A stretch of 64,000 nucleotides of DNA from Thermothielavioides terrestris NRRL 8126 (taxonomy: Eukaryota > Ascomycota > Sordariomycetes > Sordariales > Chaetomiaceae). The stretch covers positions 2,976,001 to 3,040,000 of the forward strand of contig NC_016460.1 of NCBI RefSeq assembly GCF_000226115.1. Reading direction: 5' to 3'. Shown piece by piece: positions 11,637 to 22,760 of the stretch (position 1 is the stretch's first letter; every line of letters begins with the position of its first letter). A program made the translations under genes and the position numbers. The notes beneath the pieces are model-generated. The model searched no databases, had not been told where the DNA came from, and saw only the letters and a program-made list of their open reading frames with translations.

Positions 11637-12560
11637 TCAATCCTCTTCGAAGAAGCCACCGTCGTCGCTTTCCTCACTTCTGTCCGCGCCGCCGTTCGTC
11701 TTCCTGGCCTCTCCCTTCGTCCCACTTGGTCTCGATTTGGTGGACTGCTCATGCCTCAGTTGCCGGGGACCCTTCGCTTTCGTCTCCGCCGCCTTCGTCT
11801 TCTTTGCCGGGAGCGCCTTGACTGCCTTCCGGGACTCAACTGGTTGCCGGGCGTCGTCTGCGCTCTTCCCTGGCTGTCTGTTCTGCAACTTCTCGAGCGC
11901 AGCCTGGCCCTCCTCCCTCGTCTTCTCGATAACGGCCCACATGGGCGGCCGTGGGCCCCGCAAATACTGTGCTGCCTTGCCCGTCTCGTCCTTCTCCCCC
12001 GACGCGGCCCCGGCGTACAAGCTGACGTACGGTTCCAAAAAGGGGAAGTACCTCGCGTAGTCGATGTCCACCTGAGCGACGTGCAGATCAGCCTTTAGCT
12101 GGGCGATCTCGTCTGGGTCTGTAGCCTGCGCCAGCTTCTTCTCGAGCTGCTTCGCAAACCGCGTTGCCTTCTTCCTTTCTACCCGAGTCGTCAGTGGGCT
12201 TACATCGGTGATGGGCCTCGACAAGAAGAGCAACATACCAAAGAACCTGACCATGTGGTATTTCTTTATCATCTTGTTCCGCTCCTTCTTCGCCCGCGCA
12301 TCCTCGATCCGTTGCTTGTGGGCCGCCAGCTCGCGTTCGAGCTCGTTTTGCTTGTTTGCCGGGATATTCAAGTTGTCCCGCGCGAGCAACCTCTCAATTG
12401 CCCTGGCGCGCTTCTTGATGGCGCTGAGGCTGGGCTTGTCGGCCTCCTGGTTCCGGGGTATTGGCTTGTGCGGGCGGCTGGTCCTCGGCCGCTTCCTCGT
12501 TTCGTCGCCGGAACTATGGCCCGCAGACTCTCCGTCCGGATGTGGTCTTTTTTTGCCCAT
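11637..12560 (-). CDS. EFG1: rRNA-processing protein Efg1 (287 aa)
   Basis: Exons 12560-12239 and 12178-11637. Efg1 is a nucleolar factor of the small-subunit processome, needed for early 18S rRNA maturation. The family core is clear: [18 protein letters not shown], then [19 protein letters not shown], then [16 protein letters not shown] read across the intron, followed by a coiled coil and a [18 protein letters not shown] segment. The 60-bp intron (GTATGT donor, GTAG acceptor) is stop-free and divisible by three, so the frame reads through it. Removing it restores the FFERKK family sequence, so it is treated as a real intron. The N-terminus is basic and Pro-rich, and the tail is Lys/Ala-rich ending in an acidic [12 protein letters not shown]. 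It shares a 544-bp divergent promoter with the SEA-complex gene. Confidence 0.92.
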   Translation of the reverse strand: MGKKRPHPDGESAGHSSGDETRKRPRTSRPHKPIPRNQEADKPSLSAIKKRARAIERLLARDNLNIPANKQNELERELAAHKQRIEDARAKKERNKMIKKYHMVRFFGMLLFLSRPITDVSPLTTRVERKKATRFAKQLEKKLAQATDPDEIAQLKADLHVAQVDIDYARYFPFLEPYVSLYAGAASGEKDETGKAAQYLRGPRPPMWAVIEKTREEGQAALEKLQNRQPGKSADDARQPVESRKAVKALPAKKTKAAETKAKGPRQLRHEQSTKSRPSGTKGEARKTNGGADRSEESDDGGFFEED

Positions 12561-13104
12561 GCTGCCTGTTGGGACACTGTTAAAGGAAATGCACCGAAAC
12601 GGGCGGTCGCTTTTCCAGCAGAGAGCCGTGCAAATCGGGGAGTCGTGTCGGAAAGGTGCCAGAAGGAACTCGCAAGGGACATACTGCGGTAGCTGGAAAT
12701 TTTGGCGATTCGCGTTGAGAGCAGAAGCAGAGCAGCGTTGCTTGCCTGCCGGGAGAGACCGATAAGGGTTCGGGTTAGTTATGCGCCTGGCTGAAGCTAG
12801 CTGCCATCCCCAGTTCATCCGCAGTTGAGATGAGATCATTGGCCGCTTTCAACCGACAACTCCCACCATGGCAACGAGTGAGTGTGAGAGATGCTACATA
12901 CACGCAGTTGACGAAATTCGTGGCGCATGGCCGCAGAAACAACCCCACGGTTCCGAATGAAATCGAGGGCGGATTAGGGTCAGGGGCAGTTGCGCTGCTG
13001 CTCTTGGAGCGAACTAATAAATAACCCGTTTGAGCCAATCCATCAGCATCACCATCCCCCCATCCCCGCCGAGCCCCAAGTCAGCAGCGCACGTACCAGC
13101 GGCC
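12561..13104. promoter_or_regulatory. Divergent promoter of EFG1 and the Mios/Sea4 gene
   Basis: These 544 bp separate two oppositely oriented start codons, so both promoters must lie here or overlap the leaders. No single binding site stands out. Shared control of a ribosome-biogenesis gene and a TORC1-pathway gene would be sensible but is inference from position only. Confidence 0.55.
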
Positions 13105-16100
13105 ATGGACCGGCCCGAGTCGGGGCTGATCAAGTGGTCGCCCAACGCGGCCCACGACTCGTTTCTGCACATCAACCTGCAGCATCGCGTGGTGCAGCTC
13201 TACGAGCCAACAGGCTTTGCCCAGCGGGGCCGCTTCGAGTACCGTAAGCTGGCCAAGCACGATGACCTACCGCCGCTCACCACCTACGACTGGTCGCCCT
13301 CGGTGCCGGGCCTGGTCGCCGTCGGCACCTCGACCGGCGTCGTGAATCTGCTGCGCATCGACGACAATTCCAACGCCTACCTGGAGCTCGGCCTGAAGAT
13401 CTCGCGCACCTGCCAGGCCGTGGCCTTCAACACCGCCGGGAGGCTGGCCGTCGCCCTCGATAGGGTCAGGAGCGACACCTGCCTCCACATCTGGGACGTC
13501 AGCCGCCTCTCGGGCCCGGATGCCGCCGCCGTCTCCGGCTTCCCCGCCGATGTCGACCTTCCTCCGGATCCCGTCGACAGGCTGGAGCTCAACGCGTCCG
13601 TCTCGAGCGTTAGGTTCTTCGAGGACAACCCCAACGTGCTCGTGGCCGGCATCAAGGGGCAGGGCCTCCGCATCCACGATCTCCGAGGTAATCTCCCCCC
13701 AGGTCCGACAATTTCGAGCGAGCTTGTCTGACCGTCCTGATCTCGCCAGACCAGGGACATGGCCCGGTTGCCCAGTTCCAGACCAAGTGCTGCAACAATC
13801 TTGCCATTGACTATGCCAACCAAAACTACTTCGCGTCTTCTGCCCTGGACCAGCCCGGCGTCATGGTCTGGGACCGCCGCGCCATCGGCCGCCATGCCGT
13901 CAGCCCCTACTACGCCGACGCCCTCGAGCAGGACGGTCTGCCGTGGGGCGGCGCCCTGCGCCTCGACCGCGCCGTGCAGATCGAGACGGATCCGGCCGCC
14001 GCCGACTCCAAGAGCTCCTTCATCCGCGCTCTGCGCTTCTGCCGTGACCACGCCGGCATGCTCGCTGTGCTCTCCCGGACCGGCCAGCTAAAGGTCATCT
14101 CGACTAGGCGGGAGCATTTCGAAGCCGACGTCAAGGTCGACGGCAGCCCTGAGCTCCTCGAGGTCAGACGGTCGTACGAGATGGACCCTCTCTATGCCGA
14201 GCCAAATCGCGCGCACGACAAGATCGTCTCGTTCGATTGGATTACCATGGGCTCGCCCGTCCCTCAACCTCGCCTGCTGGTGCTCCGCGCCAGTGGTGCC
14301 TTTGATGTGTTGCAAAAGCCGTCCTTCACTGCGGAATATCCCTTCCACATGGTGCCATGGCGGGGGCCGCACCGGGGACACGCTGGTAACGTTAATCCGG
14401 AATGGACCTCCTCCAGAATTAGGCGAAAGTGCTAATACCTCTCTACAGATGGGTCGGATTACCGTGAGGCGCTGGACTTTGAGCCGTCGCAGGCTCGCGA
14501 CATCTTCGGCCCACTTTTGACCGAGAGAGCCCTGTCCAACGTCCCCTTGTTTGGTCCACACAAGGCAAACATCAAGACTGTCGTGGCGGACGTGCTTTCC
14601 GATGCACATACTGGAGAGCGCTTGGTCACAGACGTATCCCAGGAGGGCCCTCTCTGTGCGTCGTTCGACGCGGCATCCTCAATCGCCGACAAGCTGAAGG
14701 CGCTGCGGTTAGCTGCAAAAGGTGGAAAGGAACAGCCGGGCGAGGCATTGCTGTCCCAGCTAGAGCTGCGCGAGAAAATGCTCATCGACACGAGAGATAT
14801 GGTGGGTCTCTCGCCCAAAGAACGATACGCGGTCGATCACGTCATGCTCCTCCGCGCATTGGAGGGCTACCGCTTCGATTTTGAGAAGAACCAGCGAATC
14901 GTGGCAGACGATCCCTGGTTGAGAGACGTCTGGGCCTGGGTTGCGGGTGCGTCGACACGTGGTAGCGCTTCCTCCGCCGTGCTTTTTATACTTACTGCTC
15001 AACAGGCGCCGAGGCTGCTGCTGCCCACGGCGGCATGATGTCGCACCCCCTTGACATCGGCTACATGGGAGTCTACACAATCTGGACCAATGACCTCGGT
15101 AAGCCACGCTCGCTCGCTGAGTGTCATCCGTTGAATCTTCTACTGACATCCTGCAAGGGACGAAACCGCACGCGAGGCTGTTGGACGACGCATCGCCGCC
15201 GGACGAAGTCGGGTGGGAGCGATGCTTGAACGCGATATGCAAAAACCTTGGGGTACCCAAGTTCGACGGAGGGGCGGGAACAAAGCGCCCTCACCACAGG
15301 GAGATGTGTCTCGAGATATGCGGCCTCGGCCGGGCTTACGACGCCGAGTTCCAGGAGGCACTGTCCGCGTCAAGCCCCAGGAGAGAATCAACTTGGTACA
15401 CTATGATCGCCGCCCAAGCCCTCTTCCGAGGCGATAAACAGGGCGCCGTGCAGGTGCTGAAGAAGGCCAGCGCAGACCACCCCGAGCTGCTCTTCGTCTC
15501 GCTAGCGCTCCAGCTGATTGGCAAGACCACGGATATCGAGGCAAAGACGGCCCTCGACTTTGACGAGAAGGTGGCCTGCAAGACCGATCCTTATCTGCGT
15601 GCCATCTCGGCCATCATCGCGACCGGCGACTGGGCCGTGATCGCCGCGCAGCGGTCGCTGCCCCTCCGCGACCGCTGCTTTGTCGCCGTTCGCTACCTCG
15701 ACGACGATGCCCTGACCGGCTGGCTCGAGCAGGAAGTCTCTGCCATCATCGAGACGGGCGACATCGAAGGGATCGTGCTCACGGGCATCACCGACCCGCT
15801 CGTCGACGTCCTCGCCCGCTACGTGCAGAAGCACGGCGACGTGCAGACCGCCGCCCTCCTCCTCTCCATCTGCGCGCCGCGCTTCGTCGACGACCTGCGC
15901 GTCAACGCCATGCGCAACGCCTACCGCCAATACCTCCAGCGCCACCGCGCCTTCTTCTTCCGCGCCAAGTTCGACGTCGAGTCCACCCTGCGCAGCAAGC
16001 ACAACGGCCGCGCCACCGTCCCGCCGGCCCCGCGCCAGATCGGCCTGCGCTGCATCTACTGCGACCTCGAGTTCAAGGCCGAGACCCTCCCGCCGGCGCC

Positions 16101-16629
16101 GCCCCCAAGCCGCGGCGGCGGCGGCGGCGGCGGCACCACCGCCTCCCTGCCCAGCTTCACCGTCACCTCCTCCACCTCCTCCGCCACCGCCACCGCCAAC
16201 CCCCCCAAACCCGCGACCCCCACCACCACCACCACCACCACCACCAGCACGCCCACCCCGCGCACCGAGGCCCGCGCCCGCCAGCAGCAGGCCAACCCCT
16301 TCACGGAAAAGTCGGTCGCCGCCGGCATCAGCTGCCCCGCCTGCAAGCAGCACCTGCCGCGCTGCGTCGTGTGCCTCGAAGTCGTCGGCCAGCCACGCAG
16401 CAGCAGCAGCGGCGGCAGCGGCGGCCGCGGTCCCGGTGGTGGCGGCGGTTCCGGTGGTAATGGTAGTAATGGTGGCAGCACCGCGCGCTTCCCCACCTTC
16501 TGTCTCGCCTGCGGCCACGTGCTGCACCTCGACCACGCGCGCCAGTGGTTCGCTCGCCACAGGGAGTGTCCTGTGCCCGAGTGCAGGTGTCTTTGTGGGA
16601 CGAGGTTGAATGAGGAGTTGGTGTACTGA
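13105..16629 (+). CDS. SEA/GATOR2 complex subunit Mios/Sea4 (1093 aa)
   Basis: Exons 13105-13687, 13750-14385, 14449-14946, 15006-15098 and 15158-16629, each junction restoring the frame. The N-terminal half is a WD40 propeller: TYDWSPSVPGLVAVGTSTG, GRLAVALDRVRSDTCLHIWD and VRFFEDNPNVLVAGIKGQGL are typical Mios blades. An alpha-solenoid follows, and the C-terminus is the mio zinc-ribbon/RING-like domain, with CIYC, CPACKQHLPRCVVC, CLACGHVLHLDHARQWF and CPVPECRCLCG. The product should act on the vacuolar membrane as part of the SEA complex upstream of TORC1 in amino-acid sensing. The zinc domain is interrupted twice by low-complexity Gly/Thr/Ser/Pro stretches (about 16100-16300 and 16395-16480), longer than expected for the family. 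The start at MDRPESG follows the first suitable ATG. It might be named Mio or Sea4; the family call is strong. Confidence 0.9.
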
Positions 16630-16860
16630 GCTGTCTACCTATGTCTTTGGGCTTGGGTTGTGGGTTGTGGGTTGTGGTTGGGTTTGGGTTGCAGCTTGGT
16701 TGTGGGCTGTGGTTTGGTTTGGGCTGGGTTGGGTTTGCTAGTTGTATGTAGTGTAGTGCTATCTCAGGGTTTCCTCCTTCGGGGAAGTAAGTGTGTTAAA
16801 TGAGGTGGGTTGGCTGGGTTGGGCTGGGTTAATTCCGGCTGGGAGATTAAAAACACACGA
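16630..16860 (+). repeat. G/T-rich degenerate repeat in the 3' region of the Mios/Sea4 gene
   Basis: Just after the stop codon the plus strand becomes almost purely G and T, with repeated GGGTTGTGG, GGTTTGG and GCTGGGTTGG units (roughly 16645-16735 and 16800-16835). If transcribed as 3' UTR it would be GU-rich with many G-runs. It is not a perfect tandem array. Confidence 0.7.
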
Positions 16861-17645
16861 CTGCTAGCTGCAAGGCGTAGCGATCTATCACTTTGAGCCC
16901 GGGTCGAGCCATCCAGACAGACACACTGCTTCATCAGCGCTTTTTGGGCGGCCGGGGAAGCCCAGGTGATCCGTCATGACTCCTGAATGGTTAGGGAAAG
17001 GTTTCGCCTGCCCCTTAGCGACTGCCGCTGCACCGTGCTATGTACGTATGTTCTTGAGTGGCTTTGAGGAAGACACGCGTTGCAAAGACAGCAGTTGAGA
17101 GTCGTTTTGTCACGTTGTGTTGTGGCAGTAGACGCATTGGGTAAAAAGTCGAGAGAGAATACCTGAGCGCTGAGTTGGGGGATGTTGACTGTTGACGGTG
17201 ACTGCATTGGCTGTGTTAGCTGAGTTGGAGGTGTTACTTGCAAGGTGACTTCTTCAACCTTATTTCCTTTTTTTTTTGGATTTGAACGCCGGTGGCTTTC
17301 TGTTGTTGTTTCCCCCTTTGTTCTTCTGACTCATGCATCTACTTTCAGCTGTAACTCAGCTCTTCAACGAGTTCTTTTCTCCCTCTTGTCCCCTTGGCTT
17401 CGTCCTCGGCTCGACCCCATTTAAAGACGCGGTTGTTGTTAACAGTGGAGACACACAGATACTTCCGTATATGTAGCATGATTGAACCGGAACAGCCCGT
17501 GTTCCTCTAACGTTCGTAACGTCGCGGTGTATCCGACTGCTCTTGGCAGATCTGGAAGTGTTAAAAGATCCCAATCTCCAGGCAAACGGGCGCGAAACGG
17601 AAACGCCAAAGAGACGTTACCGTATTGTGCCCATGAAGACTCGAG
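16861..17645. other. Intergenic region upstream of the pacC regulatory zone
   Basis: No coding frame is supported. A T10 tract lies near 17270. This part lacks the GCCAAG motif that fills the next 2 kb. Confidence 0.5.
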
Positions 17646-19611
17646 GCCAAGGACTGCCAAGCAGGCCCAAGAAAGCCAAGAGGGCCAAGAGTTGCTGCCA
17701 AGCTGCCAAGTCGAGAATGAGCTTCAGTTGGAGCTTGACATGCTTGGTGAAACAGCAGGCATTATTTTCGTGCTCAGCTTGGAGTTTCGGGTCCTTTGAC
17801 CGGAGGGGTCAGGAAGGGTCAGGAAGGGTCCGATTGAAACTTTTCGGCACTTGGAGTACCATTGTGATATCGTTCGTTCATATGCTGAGTTGACGTGCTT
17901 GGCGGGGCATCTCTCTTGCAATGCGTCTGTCGCAGGCGACTGGCAGGTTCGCTGGCGAGGGGAGCCGCTGAACATACTGTGAAGGTACCTTCCAGATTGG
18001 TGGGGTTCTCAGCGCGGGGGACATCGCATCATCAACAAGCGGCCGAGCTTGGGCAAACATTAAGGGGGGAATCAGCGGCCCACCACCTCGCCCAAAGCAG
18101 CCCCCAGGCAAACAGGCAACAATTGTGGTAACGTTACTCAGTAGTTCACAAGTTGGACTACAGGCCTGACGTCCTAGATTTTAGGTAATAAACACGCGTA
18201 GGCTGGGCCCGGATTGAACGCGTCGCAGCCGGAGAGCCGAGGCGTCTTGGCCCCGCGTGCGCCAGCGGGGCTGATTTGCTCAAAAAGGGGAAGATGAAGG
18301 TGCCAAGCGAAAAAGGGCTGTGTTCGACCCAGGCTGATGGTCGTGCATTCGTTGGAGGTCAACACAACGGAGCACACGGCGAAGAAGGGTCGCCAAGTGC
18401 TTGGCACCTTGGCACGCGGAGGGTAATCTCTTGGCCCTCGCGGCAAGCTTGGCATCATCAGGACCCGTCAACATCCACGAGACGTGTCGTGTTTCTTAAC
18501 TGTTGTGTAGGGAATACAATTTACGGGCAACTCTCTTGGTTGTCCCTCCGTTCAGGAGAGCCGACGGCGAGAGTCGAGGCCCCCATATGGGTCCGTGCAA
18601 AAAGCACCGTGATAGACACCTGACAGTGGACGTCGAATAACAGCCAATCCGCGTACAGTGCTTGGCGCGGCGTTTGCTTTCTCCAAAGAGACGGACGGGA
18701 TGGGCGCCCGACGGGAACCCATTCGGTGGAACGCCCACCCCGCAACGCAAGATGGGAGGGGGTCGAGCGATAGCTTCCAGGTTGTTCTGGGGAAGCAGGA
18801 AGCAGGAAGGCAGGAAGCCGCGGTTCCGCAATTCGCATGAGCAGCAGCCTGACAGTCCTGGGCAAAGCGTGACCAGTGTGACCAGGAGGCAAGGGCGATG
18901 GGAGGCGGGTGGGAGGACTGCCAAGACATTTCTCGTCAAATACCAAGCCTTGGCGCTGACTTGGCGGCTCTTGGCGGCTCTTGGCAGGGCTTGGCGGGCA
19001 AGTCGCTCTGTTAGGGGCAAGCACAAGCCTTGCGGTGCGCTCGCGGATCAGCTCGGCCCCCGCTCACCGCGAGGTACTCTGTGCGGGCCGTGGGTGCTTG
19101 GGCCAGCCAATGAGGTGCGCTTGGCATCCGAGTCCCAGACTGCCAAGAGTTTGCCAAGCACTCCGCCAATGTACCGCTTTCCAGAGAAAAAAGCGTAATA
19201 AAGACGGAAGGCCCGCTGGTCTCCTGAAGCCTGACGTTGATCGATTCTTTTCCCTTGCCATCTCGTCGCACTGCACCGCGTGCCTCTCGACCGCCGCGAC
19301 TTTATTGTTTGTTGTTGGGACGGACTGTTGCTGCACCGCGTTCCCGAGCTGTCTCTTTTTTTCTTGGCACTACCCTCCCTTGCCCGAGTCCTGCGCCGTC
19401 ACCTCCCAAGGGCTTGGCACGGCTGCCGCGCCCTCATTCGACTCTGGGCGTTCTTGGTAAAAAGTGGGGACCGCATCGAGTGTAGGGCTTTGACTCGCCT
19501 GCCCTCGCTGACGTCGAGGAGCGGGTTTTCTCCCGACAACACCCGAAAACCACCACGTGATCACAACCACGTGACCACAACGGACCCTGGCCGTGCATTT
19601 GTTCCGCCAAG
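17646..19611. promoter_or_regulatory. pacC upstream region with 27 GCCAAG hexamers
   Basis: PacC proteins bind the core GCCARG (established for Aspergillus PacC). Upstream of pacC I count 27 exact GCCAAG/CTTGGC hexamers in about 1.97 kb, against about one expected at equal base composition. Plus-strand sites start at 17646, 17656, 17675, 17684, 17697, 17705, 18302, 18392, 18920, 19142, 19153 and 19606. Minus-strand sites (CTTGGC) start at 17898, 18246, 18400, 18408, 18430, 18448, 18661, 18949, 18960, 18970, 18980, 18990, 19121, 19363 and 19413. The last site is 25 bp before the start codon. This strongly suggests direct autoregulation by PacC. No other long intergenic region in the window shows such density; the MITE at 52.7 kb is the only smaller cluster. 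Confidence 0.85.
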
Positions 19612-19635
19612 CTACGCAGCGACAGCGCACACGCC

Positions 19636-21665
19636 ATGTCGGGAGTCCCACCAGCGCCGAGCCCGGCCCCGAAGCAGGAGGGCAACAACGCCGCTGCTGC
19701 CGCCGCTCCGGCCGCAGCTCCAGCCGCAGCCGCAGCCGCAGCCGCAGCCGCAGCCCCGGCCCAGTCTTCGGGATCGCCGAACCCCGCATCTAACGGCACC
19801 ACGCCGGCACCGTCGACGGGCGCCGCGGCCAGTTCGACGTCCAGCGCGGCCACGTCCAGCGCGGCCCAAGACGACAGCCTGACATGCAAGTGGTCCGAGT
19901 GCAACGAGCAGTTCACCTCGGCCGAGGCGCTTTATGTAGGTGATTCTCGTTTTTTTTGGTGTTTTGTGATGTTTGTTTTATTCTATCTTGTTTGTTCTAT
20001 TTTACTCTTTTTATTTTCTGCCGTTATTCTGCATCATCGCTGAGACGCCCCCCCAGGAACACATCTGCGAGAAGCATGTCGGCCGCAAGAGCACCAACAA
20101 CCTCAACCTCACCTGCCAGTGGAATCAGTGCCGCACCACGACCGTGAAGCGCGACCATATCACGTCGCACATCCGCGTCCATGTGCCGCTCAAGCCGCAC
20201 AAGTGTGACATGTGCGGCAAGTCGTTCAAGCGGCCCCAGGATCTCAAGAAGCATGTCAAAACCCATGCCGACGACTCGGTCCTGATCGGCGGCCGCGGTC
20301 CCCAGGACCAGCCCGGCGCCATCAACCCGGCATACCGCCCCCACCCTGGCAACAAAGGTACGTTGTCCCGCAGTGGGCAGTGGTCAGTGGGAGGCCATGC
20401 GCCCGTGCTCTGGCCGCTCCTCGAGCCCTTGTTAACAGGCTGCCCATCCACGTCTAGGTCCCTCCGGGTTTTACGACCACAATGGCCACATGCGGGGCGC
20501 GAACTCGGCCCCCTTCGGCCACCCGCCTCAGCACGGCGGCCAGCCGAGCTACTACGGCCAGCACCAGCAGGCCCCGCCGCCGTCGTACGGGCAGCAGCAC
20601 CACATGTACTACTCGCCGGCCATGGCCGGTTCGCGTCCCGATTACATGGGCCATCAAGCCGCCGGCTTCAACGACGCCGCTCGGAAGCGCGGTTTGGAAG
20701 AGCTGAACGAGTTCTTCGGCTCGGTGAAGCGCCAGCAGGTGGACCCGCGGTCGTATGCGCAGATCGGCCGCTCGCTCATGCCCATCCATTCCACTCTCGG
20801 CTTGCACGCCGGCGGCGGTCTGGTCGCCGAGTACATGCCGCAGGCGCCGCACACGCTTGGTGTCGGCGGCGCTTCGCACGGCCCGCTCACTCAACACTAC
20901 TACCTGCCTCCCATGCCGAACGTCCGCACCAAGGAGGACCTGCAGCAGATCGACCAGATGCTCGAGCAGATGCAGTCGACCATCTACGAAAACGGCTCGT
21001 CTCAGTCTCACCACTACGTCAGCGATCTGCGGTCTCCGACGTATGCGCCGCGCACCGCCGTGGACGCCTACGGCCCCACGACTGCCCAGGTCGTGTCTCC
21101 GCTCAGCGCGCCGACCCACTCGGCCGGTGGCACTCCCGCCGTCACCCCGCCGTCGAGCACCATGTCGTACACGTCCGGCCACTCGCCCAGCGCGTCGTCG
21201 GCCGGCATGTCGCCGACCTCGCGCCACAGCTCCACCTCGGTCTCGTACCCGAGCCTGCCGAGCCGCCCCAACCTGCCGTTCCCGTCCGCGGCCGGTCTGG
21301 GCTCGAGCTTCGCCCACAGCGAGCGCCGCCTCTCGGGCGGCATGCTGCAGAGCGCCAGCGGCGCGCGCCGCGACGGCGACCGGACCCCGACGCCCAAGGC
21401 CGCCGACGGCCCCGCCGTCAGCTCGCCGTCCGAGGCGTCCGAGGCCGGCGAGGGCGAGAGCTACGACGACTGGGTGCAGCACATGCGCACCGTCGAGTAC
21501 CTGCGCGCCTACGTGCGCCAGCGCCTCGAGCGCCACGACTACGAGGAGGACTCCGACAGCGGCCGCACCCCCATCGACAACAGCCGCATCGACCCCGCCC
21601 TGCACGGCGACCGCGACCGCCCGGCCGATCGCGTCGCCTACCCGTCGCTCCCGCCGATGCACTAA
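19636..21665 (+). CDS. pacC: pH-response transcription factor PacC/Rim101 (602 aa)
   Basis: Exons 19636-19935, 20057-20357 and 20458-21665. PacC activates alkaline-expressed and represses acid-expressed genes after proteolytic activation by the Pal pathway. Three C2H2 fingers are complete: C84/C89/H102/H107 (CKWSEC type, split by intron 1), C120/C125/H138/H142 (CQWNQC) and C150/C153/H166/H170 ([17 protein letters not shown]). The N-terminus is a poly-Ala/Ser region. Downstream are [40 protein letters not shown] and a likely signalling-protease box at about 480-498 (GLGSSF...[10 protein letters not shown]). Two YPSL motifs at 464-467 and 595-598 match the paired YPXL/I sites that bind PalA on either side of the cleavage box in Aspergillus. 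The [22 protein letters not shown] segment precedes the end. Length fits fungal PacC/PAC-3. Its upstream region is packed with its own binding hexamer. Confidence 0.96.
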
Positions 21666-22760
21666 GGCGGTTTGCCGCGGGATTACCGCTAAGGACGCGA
21701 CGCAGGCGAAAAGAAAAGGCTTCGTGTCGATCGAGCAACAGTGGCAGGCTCGGCACTGTCGTGCGTGAGCCTTGCTGGTGCATGCCTACCGACCGATGTC
21801 CTTTGTGTCGTGGTTTATTTAACGCGGCTGCCTGCACGATGCTTTGAAAATGGCCTCTTCTCCTCGCAAAAAGGCAATTCTACTCTCTATTTCGTTCTCT
21901 GTCTCATACAAGATACCTTTTCCCCGGTTTCGCCATCCAGGGCGGGCAGGCAGGCGGGCGGGCGGGCAGGCTACCTCAATGGACTTTGGCCGGCGAGCGA
22001 CCTCCCCCGCCGGACAGCCTCGCCTGGTCGATTGTCCGGCATGGTGGTTTCCCGGTCGTGCTTTCAATACTATAATTCGGGAAAACAGGACGCAACCCAG
22101 CTTTTTTCTGCTGGCTTTCTCCAGGCCTCGCGGTGGGATGGGGGAATTACGGCGTGTGGACGGTACTCGCGCGCTCTTCGGTGTCGTTTTGTAGGATGAG
22201 ATGATCCTCGCTCTGCTGCTGCAATACAAGGTCTTGCTTGCTCCAACTTCCGCTGTGGCTGCTGTGGCGTCGCTATTCCCGTGACACGACTGTGCATGCT
22301 GAATACGCGGGGTATTTTCTCCTCCCCCTGGAGAGGAGAGAACCCGCAGGTGAGACATGTGTGGTGGCCCGCGTTGGAATACGGGCTGCATCTACCCGCG
22401 TGGTGGTTACATGTGCTATGTCGACGTCTCGCTTGGGCGCTGGCGTGGTCTACTCGTAAGCAGCAGCAAGGTTAGTGAGAGAACATGGCGAGGGCGCGAT
22501 AATCCATGTAGAAGATGGAACTAGTTTGAGACACGCTTTGGTGCGCGACGGGGGAATATCAATTTCCTGTTCTTGGACGGCTGATCGTCGTAGCCCGGTT
22601 CAAGGCCATCGAGCATAACTAGTGGACTACTCTTAACGCGTGGTTGACCCGGGATGGCTGAAACCTCTGTCAACGCACCTTACCCATATACACCATCCTC
22701 TCCAAGCCCGCGGGATATATGTAGTTATCTATCACGCAACAAACACCGCCCACTCGCAGC
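21666..22760. other. Convergent intergenic region after pacC
   Basis: The region lies between two converging genes and should hold both 3' UTRs. A short (GGCA/GGCG)-type repeat occurs near 21940-21970 and a CTGCTG run near 22213. No gene supported. Confidence 0.5.

Noticed and set aside
15502..16560. 352-codon minus-strand open frame opposite the Mios/Sea4 gene
   Set aside because: It is the antisense shadow of GC-rich coding sequence; the plus frame has clear WD40/zinc family sequence and matching introns.
20454..21662. 402-codon minus-strand open frame opposite pacC
   Set aside because: Arg/Ala/Val-rich shadow of the PacC C-terminal half; no domain and no good start.
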